Part shown: positions 9,925-18,683 of the stretch, one piece after another
How the letters are laid out: each line of letters starts with the position of its first letter
How positions within the stretch are numbered: the first letter of the stretch is position 1
Source: Halomonas sp. 'Soap Lake #6'
Lineage (GTDB): Bacteria > Pseudomonadota > Gammaproteobacteria > Pseudomonadales > Halomonadaceae
Length of the DNA: 64,000 bases
Assembly (NCBI RefSeq): GCF_003031405.1
Contig: NZ_CP020469.1
Location: 1,984,001-2,048,000 of the forward strand
Direction: 5' to 3'
Made by a program: the position numbers and the translations under genes
The notes under the pieces: generated by a model
The model's input: only the letters and a program-made list of their open reading frames with translations
What the model was told of the DNA's origin: nothing
The model's database searches: none

Positions 9925-10844
9925 GCGAACAGAACCTACCCGAGCGACTGATGATGCTAGCTTATAGTGCTAGCGTCGTTGCTATGGCATCTTACACACT
10001 GTGGCTATACGCCATGGGGAGTTATCTGGACTTACTCGTCCCCATGTTTGTCACCTTACTGCTATTAACCGCACTATTGATGCACCATAGCCAGAGCCTA
10101 AACCCCGCTATTCCTAGCGCTATTTTACTATTTAGCACTTATATTGTTGTTTTAGCGTCGATGTACTATCAGCCCACCACCTCACTTATTTGGCTGGGCT
10201 TGCCCATTGCTGCAGCCTTCTTACTGCTGCCACTATGGGCGGCACTCTGCTTGAACATAATCTGCATACCAATTTTGTGGTTACTGCCTAGCCCAAACGC
10301 CATCTCCCTACACTTCACGGTGGGCTATTTTGCCCTTGTTCTGCTGTTTGCTCTCCCTCCCTGGGAGCATGCCCGCCGTAGTGCATTACTAAGAGCAACA
10401 GACCCCAACGATAGTGATTGCAACGCTTACCATATCGACACACTTAAAGAGCGGTTACACAATGAGTACCAACGTGCTGCGATGCTTAATAAACGACTGG
10501 CAGTACTGGTGCTGCATCTACCGCAGCTGGATATGGCAGCAGAGCAGTTCGGCCCACGTGCCCAGCAGGCTTTATTAACTGCTCTTTGTAGCGAGGTTAA
10601 TAATCACTGCCGAGATTATGACTTGCTAGGCCGTGCAGGCAGCGCCACTTTCTGGCTAGTGCTGCCAGACACATCCGAAAGCAGCGCCCTACTGGTGCGC
10701 GAACGTCTTCAGCGTGCTTTGTCGCGCTGCGTATTAGTTGAAACAGGCCAGTTAGAAGCACACATTAGCGTATGCTTACCGTGCCAAAACGAGAGCTTTG
10801 AACGTTATGTGCAGCGTTTGGAAGCGCGCACAGGCACTAGTTGA
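9921..10844 (+). CDS. Membrane protein with degenerate GGDEF domain
   Basis: 307 residues: about six hydrophobic segments up to residue 147, then a cytoplasmic domain with a clearer GGDEF layout. It has an HIDTLKERL opening helix, an LAVLVLHLPQLD strand in the place of the metal-binding strand, and LLGRAGSATFWLVLPDT, where GSATF (240-244) replaces GGDEF. The two acidic catalytic residues are lost, so no cyclase activity is expected. GGAG stands 6 nt before the ATG, and the start overlaps the previous stop (ATGA). The two proteins probably act together, perhaps as a heterodimer; their ligand is unknown. Confidence 0.65.
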   Translation: MSEQNLPERLMMLAYSASVVAMASYTLWLYAMGSYLDLLVPMFVTLLLLTALLMHHSQSLNPAIPSAILLFSTYIVVLASMYYQPTTSLIWLGLPIAAAFLLLPLWAALCLNIICIPILWLLPSPNAISLHFTVGYFALVLLFALPPWEHARRSALLRATDPNDSDCNAYHIDTLKERLHNEYQRAAMLNKRLAVLVLHLPQLDMAAEQFGPRAQQALLTALCSEVNNHCRDYDLLGRAGSATFWLVLPDTSESSALLVRERLQRALSRCVLVETGQLEAHISVCLPCQNESFERYVQRLEARTGTS

Positions 10845-10873
10845 CGCCTAATCACTTTTGTATGGAGCTATTC

Positions 10874-12271
10874 GTGTCTGTTGCTGATTCTCTCTTTGCA
10901 ATTACGATGTCCCCAGCCATGCTACTGCTGCTGGTGTTACTTATCGCGCTAGTTGAATCTTTGGCGCTGGTAGGCCTTTTAGTCCCCGGCGTGGTATTGA
11001 TCACGGCGGCTGCATCCGTCGCAGGCCATCAATCTATCGACCTCCCCTGGTTAATCGGCGCTGCTTTCATAGGCGCCGTATTAGGCGATGGAATTAGCTA
11101 TAAGCTGGGTTATCACCACAGAGAGCAGGTTACCGGGCGCTGGCCACTTGTACAGCACCCAGAGTGGCTTGGGCGCGGTGCGCGCTTCTTTGAACGCTAT
11201 GGTATTTATTCAGTGTTTATTGGCCGTTTTGTAGGCCCTGTACGACCTATTATTCCGCTTATTGCTGGCATGATGCACATGCCCGCTCGCACATTTCTGT
11301 GGGCAAACGTTACCTCTGCTGCGCTATGGGCCCCTGCCTATCTATTACCAGGCTATTTGCTGGGGCGCACCTGGCAGCAACATCTTGACCTCCCCCCCAA
11401 TGTAGAAGCCGCTGCAATCATGATGGCCACCAGCGTAATTGTACTAGCGGTGATATTTTCCTGGGGTAGAGCGCAAGTTGGCCGCCACGGCTGGCTATAC
11501 CTAGCCACCGCACGCATCATACGTCGGGTTCCGTTTATGCGACGACCATGGCTCTCCATGAGCCGCTCCGGAGAGGTTCCACTAGCTTCACTTTTATTAT
11601 TTTTGGTCGCTTTAGCAAGCGTATCAGCGTGGACGTTATTGGTTATGCAGCATGATGGCCCACTGCTTATGGACCTTCAAGCCCAGCGACTTTTCAACTG
11701 GCTAAGTAACGATGCGTTGATCTCTGCCAGTCTTATCCTTGCAGATATAGGCGATAAGTTAGGTATTGCCGCGTTACTTATTCCTTGGAGCCTATGGTTT
11801 CTGTTTCACAAACGTTTGGATGCCCTTTGTCACTGGGGTGCTGCCGTAGGTGGCATTGCACTACTGAACACGCTAGGCAAGGCTATTTTCGGCCGCGAGC
11901 GGCCCTTTACCCCCGAGCACTTAACCGGTTCACTGGCTTACCCCAGCGCACATACTTCAACATCAGTGGTCGTCATTGGCCTCGCTGCTGCTTTCTTAGC
12001 GGCCGGTCTACCCGGCAATCGACATTTTTGGGTTTACTGGTTAGCCATCGCGCTAGCAACCATAATGGCTCTCTCTCGCTTGGTAATCGGCGTCCATTGG
12101 CTAAGCGACTTGATTGGCGGCGCGCTGCTCGGTTTGGTGGTGTGCGCTCTAGTACGTCTTAATTGGCAGCGACGCTTCCGGCCACCTTTCCCCCACTGCC
12201 CATGGGTGTTACTGACCACTGCATCAATAATTATGGTCAGCTTGCGCGTTGTGTTATTGCCACCAGCTTAG
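10874..12271 (+). CDS. DedA family / PAP2 phosphatase fusion membrane protein
   Basis: About 465 residues from the chosen GTG start. The N-terminal half is a DedA/SNARE-associated domain, a family linked to undecaprenyl-phosphate and phospholipid flipping. The C-terminal half is a PAP2 phosphatase with KAIFGRERP, YPSAHTSTS and SRLVIGVHWLSD, i.e. the three PAP2 motifs with PSAH in place of PSGH. Likely substrates are lipid phosphates such as undecaprenyl pyrophosphate or phosphatidylglycerophosphate. GTG at 10874 is chosen because ATGGAG stands 6 nt upstream; ATG at 10862 and TTG at 10841 are in-frame alternatives. It follows the two GGDEF-like genes on the same strand. Confidence 0.85.
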   Translation: MSVADSLFAITMSPAMLLLLVLLIALVESLALVGLLVPGVVLITAAASVAGHQSIDLPWLIGAAFIGAVLGDGISYKLGYHHREQVTGRWPLVQHPEWLGRGARFFERYGIYSVFIGRFVGPVRPIIPLIAGMMHMPARTFLWANVTSAALWAPAYLLPGYLLGRTWQQHLDLPPNVEAAAIMMATSVIVLAVIFSWGRAQVGRHGWLYLATARIIRRVPFMRRPWLSMSRSGEVPLASLLLFLVALASVSAWTLLVMQHDGPLLMDLQAQRLFNWLSNDALISASLILADIGDKLGIAALLIPWSLWFLFHKRLDALCHWGAAVGGIALLNTLGKAIFGRERPFTPEHLTGSLAYPSAHTSTSVVVIGLAAAFLAAGLPGNRHFWVYWLAIALATIMALSRLVIGVHWLSDLIGGALLGLVVCALVRLNWQRRFRPPFPHCPWVLLTTASIIMVSLRVVLLPPA

Positions 12272-12286
12272 CCACGCACTATTCAC

Positions 12287-12328
12287 CAGGTACTATTAGC
12301 CAAGTACTATTAGCCAAGTACCATTAAC
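12287..12328. repeat. Three tandem copies of a 14-nt unit
   Basis: The units CAGGTACTATTAGC, CAAGTACTATTAGC and CAAGTACCATTAAC run head to tail between two convergent genes. The third copy contains the LysE stop codon (minus strand), so the array has expanded right up to the coding end. Confidence 0.9.
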
Positions 12329-12944
12329 CAAGCGCCAACCAGCCCCCTACGCCAAACATCAGGGTGCCAGCAATCCGATTAAGTAAGCGCACGTTACCGC
12401 TCTTACCTAGCACCTTACGCAGTGTTTTACCGCCGGTTGCGTAAACCAGCATGCTGGCGAACTCGATGGTCAGGATAACGGCGATCAACACGCTAAGCTG
12501 TGGCGCCAGGGGGCGGCTACTGTCTAAAAAAGGTGGCAGCAATACCATAAAAAATGCCCAGCCTTTGGGGTTAGCAACTGCTGTTACTAACCCCTGCACC
12601 GCTAATTGTAAGCGCCCTGCCGCTGGGCCAGTATCCAGCTCATCAGGAATCGCCATGCGCCCTCGGGAGCGCCACATCATAATCCCTAGATAAGCTAGGT
12701 AAGCGCCACCCACCCACTTGAAGGCTATGAACAGCTCGGGCTGTCGCAGCATTAAGGCTGCCACGCCTGCGCCCGCAGCGGCAGCCACAAATCCCACGCC
12801 TATTAACTCGCCAATCATCATCCAAAGCGTACGTTTAACGCCCTGGGTCATGCCCAGCACCATGGCAAGCGTCATACACATGCCAGGGGTAAGGGAGACA
12901 AACAAAAAGGTTGGCACAAATACTGAAAGCATCGCCCACGACAT
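12324..12944 (-). CDS. LysE family amino-acid/metabolite exporter
   Basis: 206 residues from ATG 12944, with about six hydrophobic helices. The N-terminal SLTPGMCMTLAM segment and internal AVANPKGWAFF are typical of the LysE/RhtB superfamily, inner-membrane exporters of amino acids and related metabolites. The frame is open to 13100, but that extension overlaps ubiX and is not membrane-like. The substrate cannot be read from sequence. This is the first of four LysE-family genes in the window. Confidence 0.88.
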   Translation of the reverse strand: MSWAMLSVFVPTFLFVSLTPGMCMTLAMVLGMTQGVKRTLWMMIGELIGVGFVAAAAGAGVAALMLRQPELFIAFKWVGGAYLAYLGIMMWRSRGRMAIPDELDTGPAAGRLQLAVQGLVTAVANPKGWAFFMVLLPPFLDSSRPLAPQLSVLIAVILTIEFASMLVYATGGKTLRKVLGKSGNVRLLNRIAGTLMFGVGGWLALG

Positions 12945-12949
12945 CACGG

Positions 12950-13648
12950 CTATAGATCCTTGTCTTGTGTTAGATCCTGATTTGGCACGCCGTCTACCCT
13001 CAGAAGCTGCTCTTCTCCCCAGCTCGGCATCAACTGGTGAGGAATACCGAGCTGGTTGAGGATCCGCGCCACAATGAAGTCGATAAGGTCTTCGATACAC
13101 TGTGGCTGGTGATAAAACCCTGGTGATGCAGGCAGTATCACCACTCCCAGACGGCTTAGTGCCAGCATGTGCTCTAGATGAATCGGCGAAAAAGGGCTTT
13201 CACGGGGCACCAGCACTAGCGTGCGGCGCTCCTTTATGGCTACATCAGCCGCGCGCTCAATCAGATTATTGCTCGCCCCAGTCGCGACCGCTGACAAGGT
13301 GCCTGTAGAGCAAGGGCACACCACCATGGCAGAAGGCGCCCCCGAACCTGACGCCACCGGCGCCATCCAGTCCTCTCGCCCGAAACAGCGGATTTGTCCT
13401 GGTTTAGCGCCACTGCGCTGGGTTAGCGCATCGACTAGGCGCGTAGGCTGAGCAGGTAATGTCAACTCCGTCTCAGTGGCTATCACCATATGCGCAGCTT
13501 TAGAAATCATTACCCATACTTCGTGCCCGGCATCTACCAGCACATCAAGCAACCGCAGGCCATACTGCGCTCCAGAAGCACCGGTTAAGGCCACGGTAAT
13601 TGGCGGCTTAAAGGTGGAACTTGCGATGTTTGAACTCATTTTCGCCAC
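12950..13648 (-). CDS. ubiX: Flavin prenyltransferase UbiX
   Basis: 232 residues. It joins dimethylallyl phosphate to FMN to make the prenylated FMN cofactor of the UbiD decarboxylase in ubiquinone synthesis. The family signatures TGASGAQYGLRLL near the N-terminus, CPCSTGTLSAVATGASNNL and LVPRESPF are present. The GTG start at 13648 is supported by AAGGAG about 8 nt upstream, inside the last codons of mpl. Spacing to mpl is 5 nt, so the two are probably coupled. Confidence 0.95.
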   Translation of the reverse strand: MAKMSSNIASSTFKPPITVALTGASGAQYGLRLLDVLVDAGHEVWVMISKAAHMVIATETELTLPAQPTRLVDALTQRSGAKPGQIRCFGREDWMAPVASGSGAPSAMVVCPCSTGTLSAVATGASNNLIERAADVAIKERRTLVLVPRESPFSPIHLEHMLALSRLGVVILPASPGFYHQPQCIEDLIDFIVARILNQLGIPHQLMPSWGEEQLLRVDGVPNQDLTQDKDL

Positions 13649-13653
13649 GCAAC

Positions 13654-15030
13654 TTACTCCTTAGCGGCTAATGCTGATAGCAGACGCTCGTGCACACCTT
13701 CGAACCCACCATTCGACATCACCACAATGCGATCTAGCGGTGACGCTTGGGTGACAACAGCATCGACTAGCGCATCTATATCGCTGAACAGCTGAGAATG
13801 CTCGCCCTGCTCAGCCACCAGCGACTCCATCGACCAGTCCAGGCCCGCAGGCTGAAACCAAAACACCGCGTCAGCATCGGCCACGCTATCATTCAATCGC
13901 TCTCGCAACGCGCCTAAGCGCATTGTGTTAGAGCGTGGTTCAATCACTGCCAACAAACGCCCTTTAGTCGTAGCTGCACGCAGCCCCTGCAAGGTAGCGG
14001 CAATAGCGGTTGGATGATGGGCGAAATCATCGATGACCTGCACCCCAGCAACTTCTCCGCGCACTTCCTGGCGCCGCCGTGGCGTCTTAAAGCGGGACAA
14101 TGCCGCACAGGCACGGGGTAAATCGACACCACAACGATGCGCTGCTGCCAGCGCCGCCAATGCGTTGCGCGCATTGTGCTCGCCGGTTAACGACCACTCC
14201 ACCACGCCATCCTCTTCACTTTTAGAACCGCGGTACAGCACCTGAAAACGGCTAGCGTCCACGCGTTCTAGGTTTAACTGCCACTCGCTGGTCACCAAGC
14301 AGCCGAAGCGCTCAACGGGTGTCCAAGTGCCCATCTCCAACACCCGTTCCAGGGCTGGCTGTTGGTCTGCCACCAGTAACTGACCCTCGCTTGGCACTGT
14401 GCGCACTAAGTGATGGAACTGCCGCTCAATCGCCGCTAGGTCAGGAAAAATATCTGCATGGTCAAATTCAAGATTATTCAGCACCGCAATGCTGGGCCGG
14501 TAATGCACAAATTTAGAGCGCTTATCAAAAAAAGCCGTATCGTACTCATCTGCTTCAACGACAAATGGCCCTTTCAGGCTACCCAGCCGAGCAGAGACAC
14601 CAAAATTACGCGGCACACCACCAATTAAAAACCCAGGATTCAGACCTGCGCTTTCTAACAGCCAAGCCAATAGGCTTGCCGTCGTTGTTTTGCCGTGGGT
14701 TCCTGCAATAGCAATGACTTGCCGATTAGGCAGTACATGGTCGGCAAGCCACTGTGCACCAGAGGTATAGCGCAACTTGCTATTCAGCAACGCTTCCACC
14801 TCAGGGTTACCCCGGGACAGTGCGTTACCCACTACCACTAAATCGACTGTGGCTGATAGGTTTTCAGCGCTATAGCCTTCCATTAAGGTAATACCCGCCT
14901 CAACAAGCTGCGTGCTCATGGGCGGATAAACATTAGCATCGGAGCCGCTTACCTGATGCCCTAGCTCCCTAGCCAGCAGCGCTAAGCTACCCATAAAGGT
15001 GCCACAAATACCAATAATGTGGAGATGCAT
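13654..15030 (-). CDS. mpl: UDP-MurNAc:L-Ala-gamma-D-Glu-meso-DAP ligase
   Basis: 458 residues from ATG 15030. It ligates recycled murein tripeptide to UDP-MurNAc. The Rossmann start MHLHIIGICGTFMG is diagnostic of Mpl; the Mur ligase P-loop AGTHGKTTT and the HNARNALAA segment follow. AAAGGAG stands 8 nt before the chosen ATG; the open frame upstream to 15120 lacks family character. It sits first in an mpl-ubiX-LysE run. Confidence 0.95.
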   Translation of the reverse strand: MHLHIIGICGTFMGSLALLARELGHQVSGSDANVYPPMSTQLVEAGITLMEGYSAENLSATVDLVVVGNALSRGNPEVEALLNSKLRYTSGAQWLADHVLPNRQVIAIAGTHGKTTTASLLAWLLESAGLNPGFLIGGVPRNFGVSARLGSLKGPFVVEADEYDTAFFDKRSKFVHYRPSIAVLNNLEFDHADIFPDLAAIERQFHHLVRTVPSEGQLLVADQQPALERVLEMGTWTPVERFGCLVTSEWQLNLERVDASRFQVLYRGSKSEEDGVVEWSLTGEHNARNALAALAAAHRCGVDLPRACAALSRFKTPRRRQEVRGEVAGVQVIDDFAHHPTAIAATLQGLRAATTKGRLLAVIEPRSNTMRLGALRERLNDSVADADAVFWFQPAGLDWSMESLVAEQGEHSQLFSDIDALVDAVVTQASPLDRIVVMSNGGFEGVHERLLSALAAKE

Positions 15031-15257
15031 GGGATTAGCTCCTTTACCCTTTGCCGTAAATACCGGCACAACACATAGAAAATAGCCGCTGAGATTAGCA
15101 CGCCAAGCCAAGTTGCTCATCAGGTTCCCATTGCGGCTTCACGTCACGGGGCTAGAAAGTGACAAATTCGACGTATTGTTGCAGGATGCGCCCCACCTTT
15201 TTAATAAACCACTTACCCACATCGTCCAACCAATTAGGCGGACGAGAGGAACTTACC

Positions 15258-15644
15258 ATGCGCATTCTGATTCGTTACTTTTTCCGCGGCGTACGCCTTG
15301 TACTGGCGCCGGTCATGCTCATCTCAGAAAAGCTTTCTACGCCTAAGTCTGTAGAACGCACTCCTGATGAACAGGCTAAAGTGGACCAAGCCTGTAAAAG
15401 CCTCGCCCTTTATCAATTTCGCACCTGCCCGTTTTGTATCAAGGTACGTAAGGAAATTGCCCGGCTTGGGCTAAACATCGAAACACGGGATGCCCAACTA
15501 GATCCTGCCCATAAACAGGCGCTTCAAGAGGGCGGCGGCAAAGTAAAAGTGCCTTGTTTAAAAATCAGTCATGAGGACGGGCGGCAAGAGTGGCTATACG
15601 AGTCAGATGCAATTAATCACTGGCTGCATCAGCGCTTTGGCTAA
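15258..15644 (+). CDS. Glutaredoxin-like protein with CPFC active site
   Basis: 128 residues from ATG 15258, chosen because GAGGAA lies 7 nt upstream. An N-terminal hydrophobic/basic segment (about 1-25) may anchor it to the membrane. The thioredoxin-fold part starts LALYQFRTCPFCIKVR (CPFC near residue 53) and has the cis-proline region KVKVPCLKI. Proteins of this type are described as glutathione S-transferase N-terminal/glutaredoxin family; the partner is unknown. It is divergent from mpl. Confidence 0.85.
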   Translation: MRILIRYFFRGVRLVLAPVMLISEKLSTPKSVERTPDEQAKVDQACKSLALYQFRTCPFCIKVRKEIARLGLNIETRDAQLDPAHKQALQEGGGKVKVPCLKISHEDGRQEWLYESDAINHWLHQRFG

Positions 15645-15656
15645 AATACCGTCTAG

Positions 15657-15676
15657 AGCAGGCCATATGGCCTGCT
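15657..15676 (+). terminator. 20-nt perfect inverted repeat after the glutaredoxin-like gene
   Basis: AGCAGGCCATATGGCCTGCT is a perfect palindrome 12 nt after the stop. No T-run follows, so it may be a weak or factor-assisted terminator or an mRNA 3' end; a protein-binding site is also possible. Confidence 0.5.
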
Positions 15677-15919
15677 CACCCAGGACGCCTCAACATCGAC
15701 TTTCGTCTACCATGATGACATCCAGTCACCGCTATAAGCCCTGTCATTCGACAGATGAATGATGCGTGTCATTATTTCGATTGTGTGACGCTACAAGCAC
15801 TCTCTATGTTAACCATATAGCTTGCGAGCTGACCGTGTCAGTTTTACCCACCACTTTACACAACAACTCAGTGGTTATTGGGTAAAACGAACAATAAACA
15901 ATCATTCATGGGAACGATT

Positions 15920-17491
15920 ATGACGCTCAAGAAAACTCTACTGGCTTCCGTTATTGGTGCAGTTGTTGCGGGCACCACAATGCTACCAATGGCAGCCAGT
16001 GCTGAGACGTTGCGTATTGGCTATTCCGCTGACCCTGAAACCCTCGATATTCACGAGCAACTGTCTGGCGGCATGTTGCGCTTCTCGCACCTGGCATTTG
16101 ACCCACTGGTTCGCTGGACCAAAGATTTTCAATTCGAACCGCGCCTAGCCACTGAGTGGGAGCAAGTAGACGATACCCACATGCGTATGACACTGCGTGA
16201 AGGCGTTACCTTCCACTCGGGTAACGAATTTACTGCCAAAGACGTTGTGTGGACCATTGAGCGTCTAAAAGAGAGTCCTGATTACCGCGCTATTTTTGAG
16301 CCAATCGCCACCGTTGAAGCGGTTGACGAATACACTGTTGAAATCACCACCACAGAGCCCTACCCACTGTTGCTCAACCTTGCTACTTATATCTTCCCCA
16401 TGGATAGCGGGTTTTACACTGGCGACACCGACGACGGCAACGACAAGGCAGAAATTGTTAAAGCAGGTAATTCCTTTGCGTCGCGTAACTCTTCTGGCAC
16501 CGGGCCGTTTATCGTAACCGACCGCCGTCAGGGCGTACGGGTTGATTTTGAACGTTTTGAAGATTATTGGGACACCGAGACTGAAGGTAACGTATCTCGC
16601 ATCGTGCTGACGCCGATTGCTGAAAACGCGTCCCGCGTTGCAGCACTACTTTCTGGTGGGGTCGACTTTATCGATGCTGTTCCGCCTAATGATCTAGACC
16701 GCGTTCGCGATGCCCAGGGTGCCAACCTGTATGAAGTCCCCGGCACACGGATCATTGGCTTCCAGCTTAATGAAGAGCGGGTCGAAGCATTCCAGGATGT
16801 CCGAGTTCGCCAAGCTGTTGACCTTGCTATCAACCAAGAAGGTATTGCTGACCGCTTAATGCGCGGTTTCGCAACACCTGCCGGCCAGTTCTCACCTGAA
16901 GGCTACTCGGGTCACAACCCCGACTTGACTCCACGCTACGACTTAGAGCGTGCCCAGGAGCTAATGGCCGAAGCAGGCTATGAAGATGGCTTCAGCGTGG
17001 AAATGATTGCCCCGAATAACCGCTACGTAAATGATGCGCAAATCGCCCAGGCGGTTGCCAACATGCTGTCGCGGATCAATATCAATGTCAATCTACGTAC
17101 CATGCCGCTCGCCCAGTACTGGCCTGAATATGACGAGCGTGGTTCTGATATCGCCATGATCGGCTGGCACTCAGATACTGAAGATAGCGCGAACTTCTTC
17201 CAATACCTCTCTTTCTGTATTGATGAAGAGAGTGGTGTTGGCCAGTACAACTACGGTAGCTACTGCAACGAAGAGATTGACGCACTGATTACCCAAGCAG
17301 ATAGCGAAACCGATCTCGAAAAACGCAACGAGATGCTACGTGAAGCTGAAGCCATGCTTTACGAAGACGTTGGCTACATCATGCTTCACTGGCAGAACCT
17401 TGCTTATGCAGCAGCTGATGGTGTCGAGATTGAGCCGGTAGTGAATGCGACCGACTTCCCATACCTGGGCGACTTAGTGATTAACCGCTAA
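15920..17491 (+). CDS. Peptide ABC transporter substrate-binding protein (DppA-like)
   Basis: 523 residues from ATG 15920, with GGGA upstream. A signal peptide ends MAASA near residue 28 and is followed by ETLRIGYSADPETLD, the usual opening of family-5 solute-binding proteins for di- and oligopeptides. The C-terminus ends in a typical YLGDLVINR strand. It heads a complete importer (two permeases, two ATPases) followed by a LysR regulator and prolidase, so short peptides are the likely substrate. A stem-loop separates it from the permease genes. Confidence 0.9.
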   Translation: MTLKKTLLASVIGAVVAGTTMLPMAASAETLRIGYSADPETLDIHEQLSGGMLRFSHLAFDPLVRWTKDFQFEPRLATEWEQVDDTHMRMTLREGVTFHSGNEFTAKDVVWTIERLKESPDYRAIFEPIATVEAVDEYTVEITTTEPYPLLLNLATYIFPMDSGFYTGDTDDGNDKAEIVKAGNSFASRNSSGTGPFIVTDRRQGVRVDFERFEDYWDTETEGNVSRIVLTPIAENASRVAALLSGGVDFIDAVPPNDLDRVRDAQGANLYEVPGTRIIGFQLNEERVEAFQDVRVRQAVDLAINQEGIADRLMRGFATPAGQFSPEGYSGHNPDLTPRYDLERAQELMAEAGYEDGFSVEMIAPNNRYVNDAQIAQAVANMLSRININVNLRTMPLAQYWPEYDERGSDIAMIGWHSDTEDSANFFQYLSFCIDEESGVGQYNYGSYCNEEIDALITQADSETDLEKRNEMLREAEAMLYEDVGYIMLHWQNLAYAAADGVEIEPVVNATDFPYLGDLVINR

Positions 17492-17526
17492 GCCCTCTTG
17501 TCTCAACGCTTTAACCAGCATGGACG

Positions 17527-17556
17527 CTTCGCTCTTCAGGTAACTGGAGGGCGAAG
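17527..17556 (+). terminator. Stem-loop between substrate-binding protein and permease genes
   Basis: CTTCGCTCTTCAG and CTGGAGGGCGAAG can form a 13-bp stem with two G-U pairs and a GTAA (GNRA-type) loop. No T-run follows, so it may stabilize the upstream mRNA or attenuate partly, keeping the binding protein more abundant than the permeases, as in many ABC operons. Confidence 0.6.
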
Positions 17557-17633
17557 TACTTTATGTGGTTAATACCGAGCGACGAGACCCGCTTTATTCC
17601 TTAATTAAACCTATTGCATAGGTGGCGTACGCC

Positions 17634-18683
17634 ATGATTGCTTTTCTAATCAAGCGGCTGATGCACGCTATATTGGTGATGTTTGTCATCAGTGTACTGG
17701 CCTTCGCCATCCAGGATAACCTGGGTGATCCTGTACAACAGATGGTTGGACAGTCAGTTCCCGAAAGCGAGCGAGAAGCACTTCGCGAACGCTTAGGCTT
17801 AAATGACCCCTTCCTGGTTCAATATGTTCGCTTCGCCAAAAATGCCGTTCAAGGAGACTTCGGATACTCCTACTTTTACCGTGAGCCAGCACTGGAAGTG
17901 ATCGCCAGGCACCTTCCTGCGACACTTGAGCTGGTGTTCGCAGCCACGCTGATCATTGTGCTGCTTTCGGTTCCTATCGGTGTTTATAGTGCGATAAAGC
18001 CGCGCTCGCCTTTCTCGCGATTCTTTATGGGCGCCTCAATCATAGGTATTTCAATACCGGTTTTTTTAACCGCCATCGTATTGATCCAAATATTTGCTAT
18101 CGGCATAACCATCAATTTCTTCCCCCAAGAGACGGTTTGGGGAGCATGGCTGAATAGTGCGCTTTCCACGCAAGGCAACATGCCGTCATTCGGTCGCGGC
18201 TATGACCTGGTACATGTAGTAGGCCATTGGGATACCAACCTCGCCACCTGGGATGGCATCAAACACCTCGTACTGCCAGCCGTTTCGCTTGCCTCTATTA
18301 TGTTGCCGCTATTCATCCGCTTAATCCGTGCTGAGATGATGGAAGTACTGCAGTCGGAGTACGTTAAGTATGCCCGCGCTAAGGGCATATCCATGCGCCG
18401 GGTTTACTTCGTTCACGCCCTGAAGAACACCATGCTGCCAGTGATTACCGTCGGTGGCGTACAGATCGGCACCATGGTGGCCTACACCATCCTGACCGAA
18501 ACGGTTTTCCAATGGCCAGGCATGGGACTGATGTTCCTGGATGCTATTAACCGAGCCGACATTCCGCTGATTGTTAGCTACTTGATGATTGTCGGCGTCA
18601 TTTTCGTGGTTACGAATACCATCGTGGATCTGATCTACGGCTTCGTGAACCCCACTGTAAAACTGACTGGTAAGCCAGCATGA
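17634..18683 (+). CDS. Peptide ABC transporter permease (DppB-like)
   Basis: 349 residues from ATG 17634; AGGTGG stands 8 nt upstream. An in-frame GTG at 17622 is less likely. Six hydrophobic segments and the EAA-type loop YVKYARAKG mark a DppB/OppB permease forming half of the inner-membrane pore. The stop overlaps the DppC-like start (ATGA). Confidence 0.93.
   Translation: MIAFLIKRLMHAILVMFVISVLAFAIQDNLGDPVQQMVGQSVPESEREALRERLGLNDPFLVQYVRFAKNAVQGDFGYSYFYREPALEVIARHLPATLELVFAATLIIVLLSVPIGVYSAIKPRSPFSRFFMGASIIGISIPVFLTAIVLIQIFAIGITINFFPQETVWGAWLNSALSTQGNMPSFGRGYDLVHVVGHWDTNLATWDGIKHLVLPAVSLASIMLPLFIRLIRAEMMEVLQSEYVKYARAKGISMRRVYFVHALKNTMLPVITVGGVQIGTMVAYTILTETVFQWPGMGLMFLDAINRADIPLIVSYLMIVGVIFVVTNTIVDLIYGFVNPTVKLTGKPA

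Noticed and set aside
12944..13100. N-terminal extension of the LysE frame
   Set aside because: It overlaps ubiX and lacks the membrane character of LysE proteins.
15657..15676. Palindrome as a restriction or recombination site
   Set aside because: Its position 12 nt after a stop fits a transcript end better; no partner copy was found.
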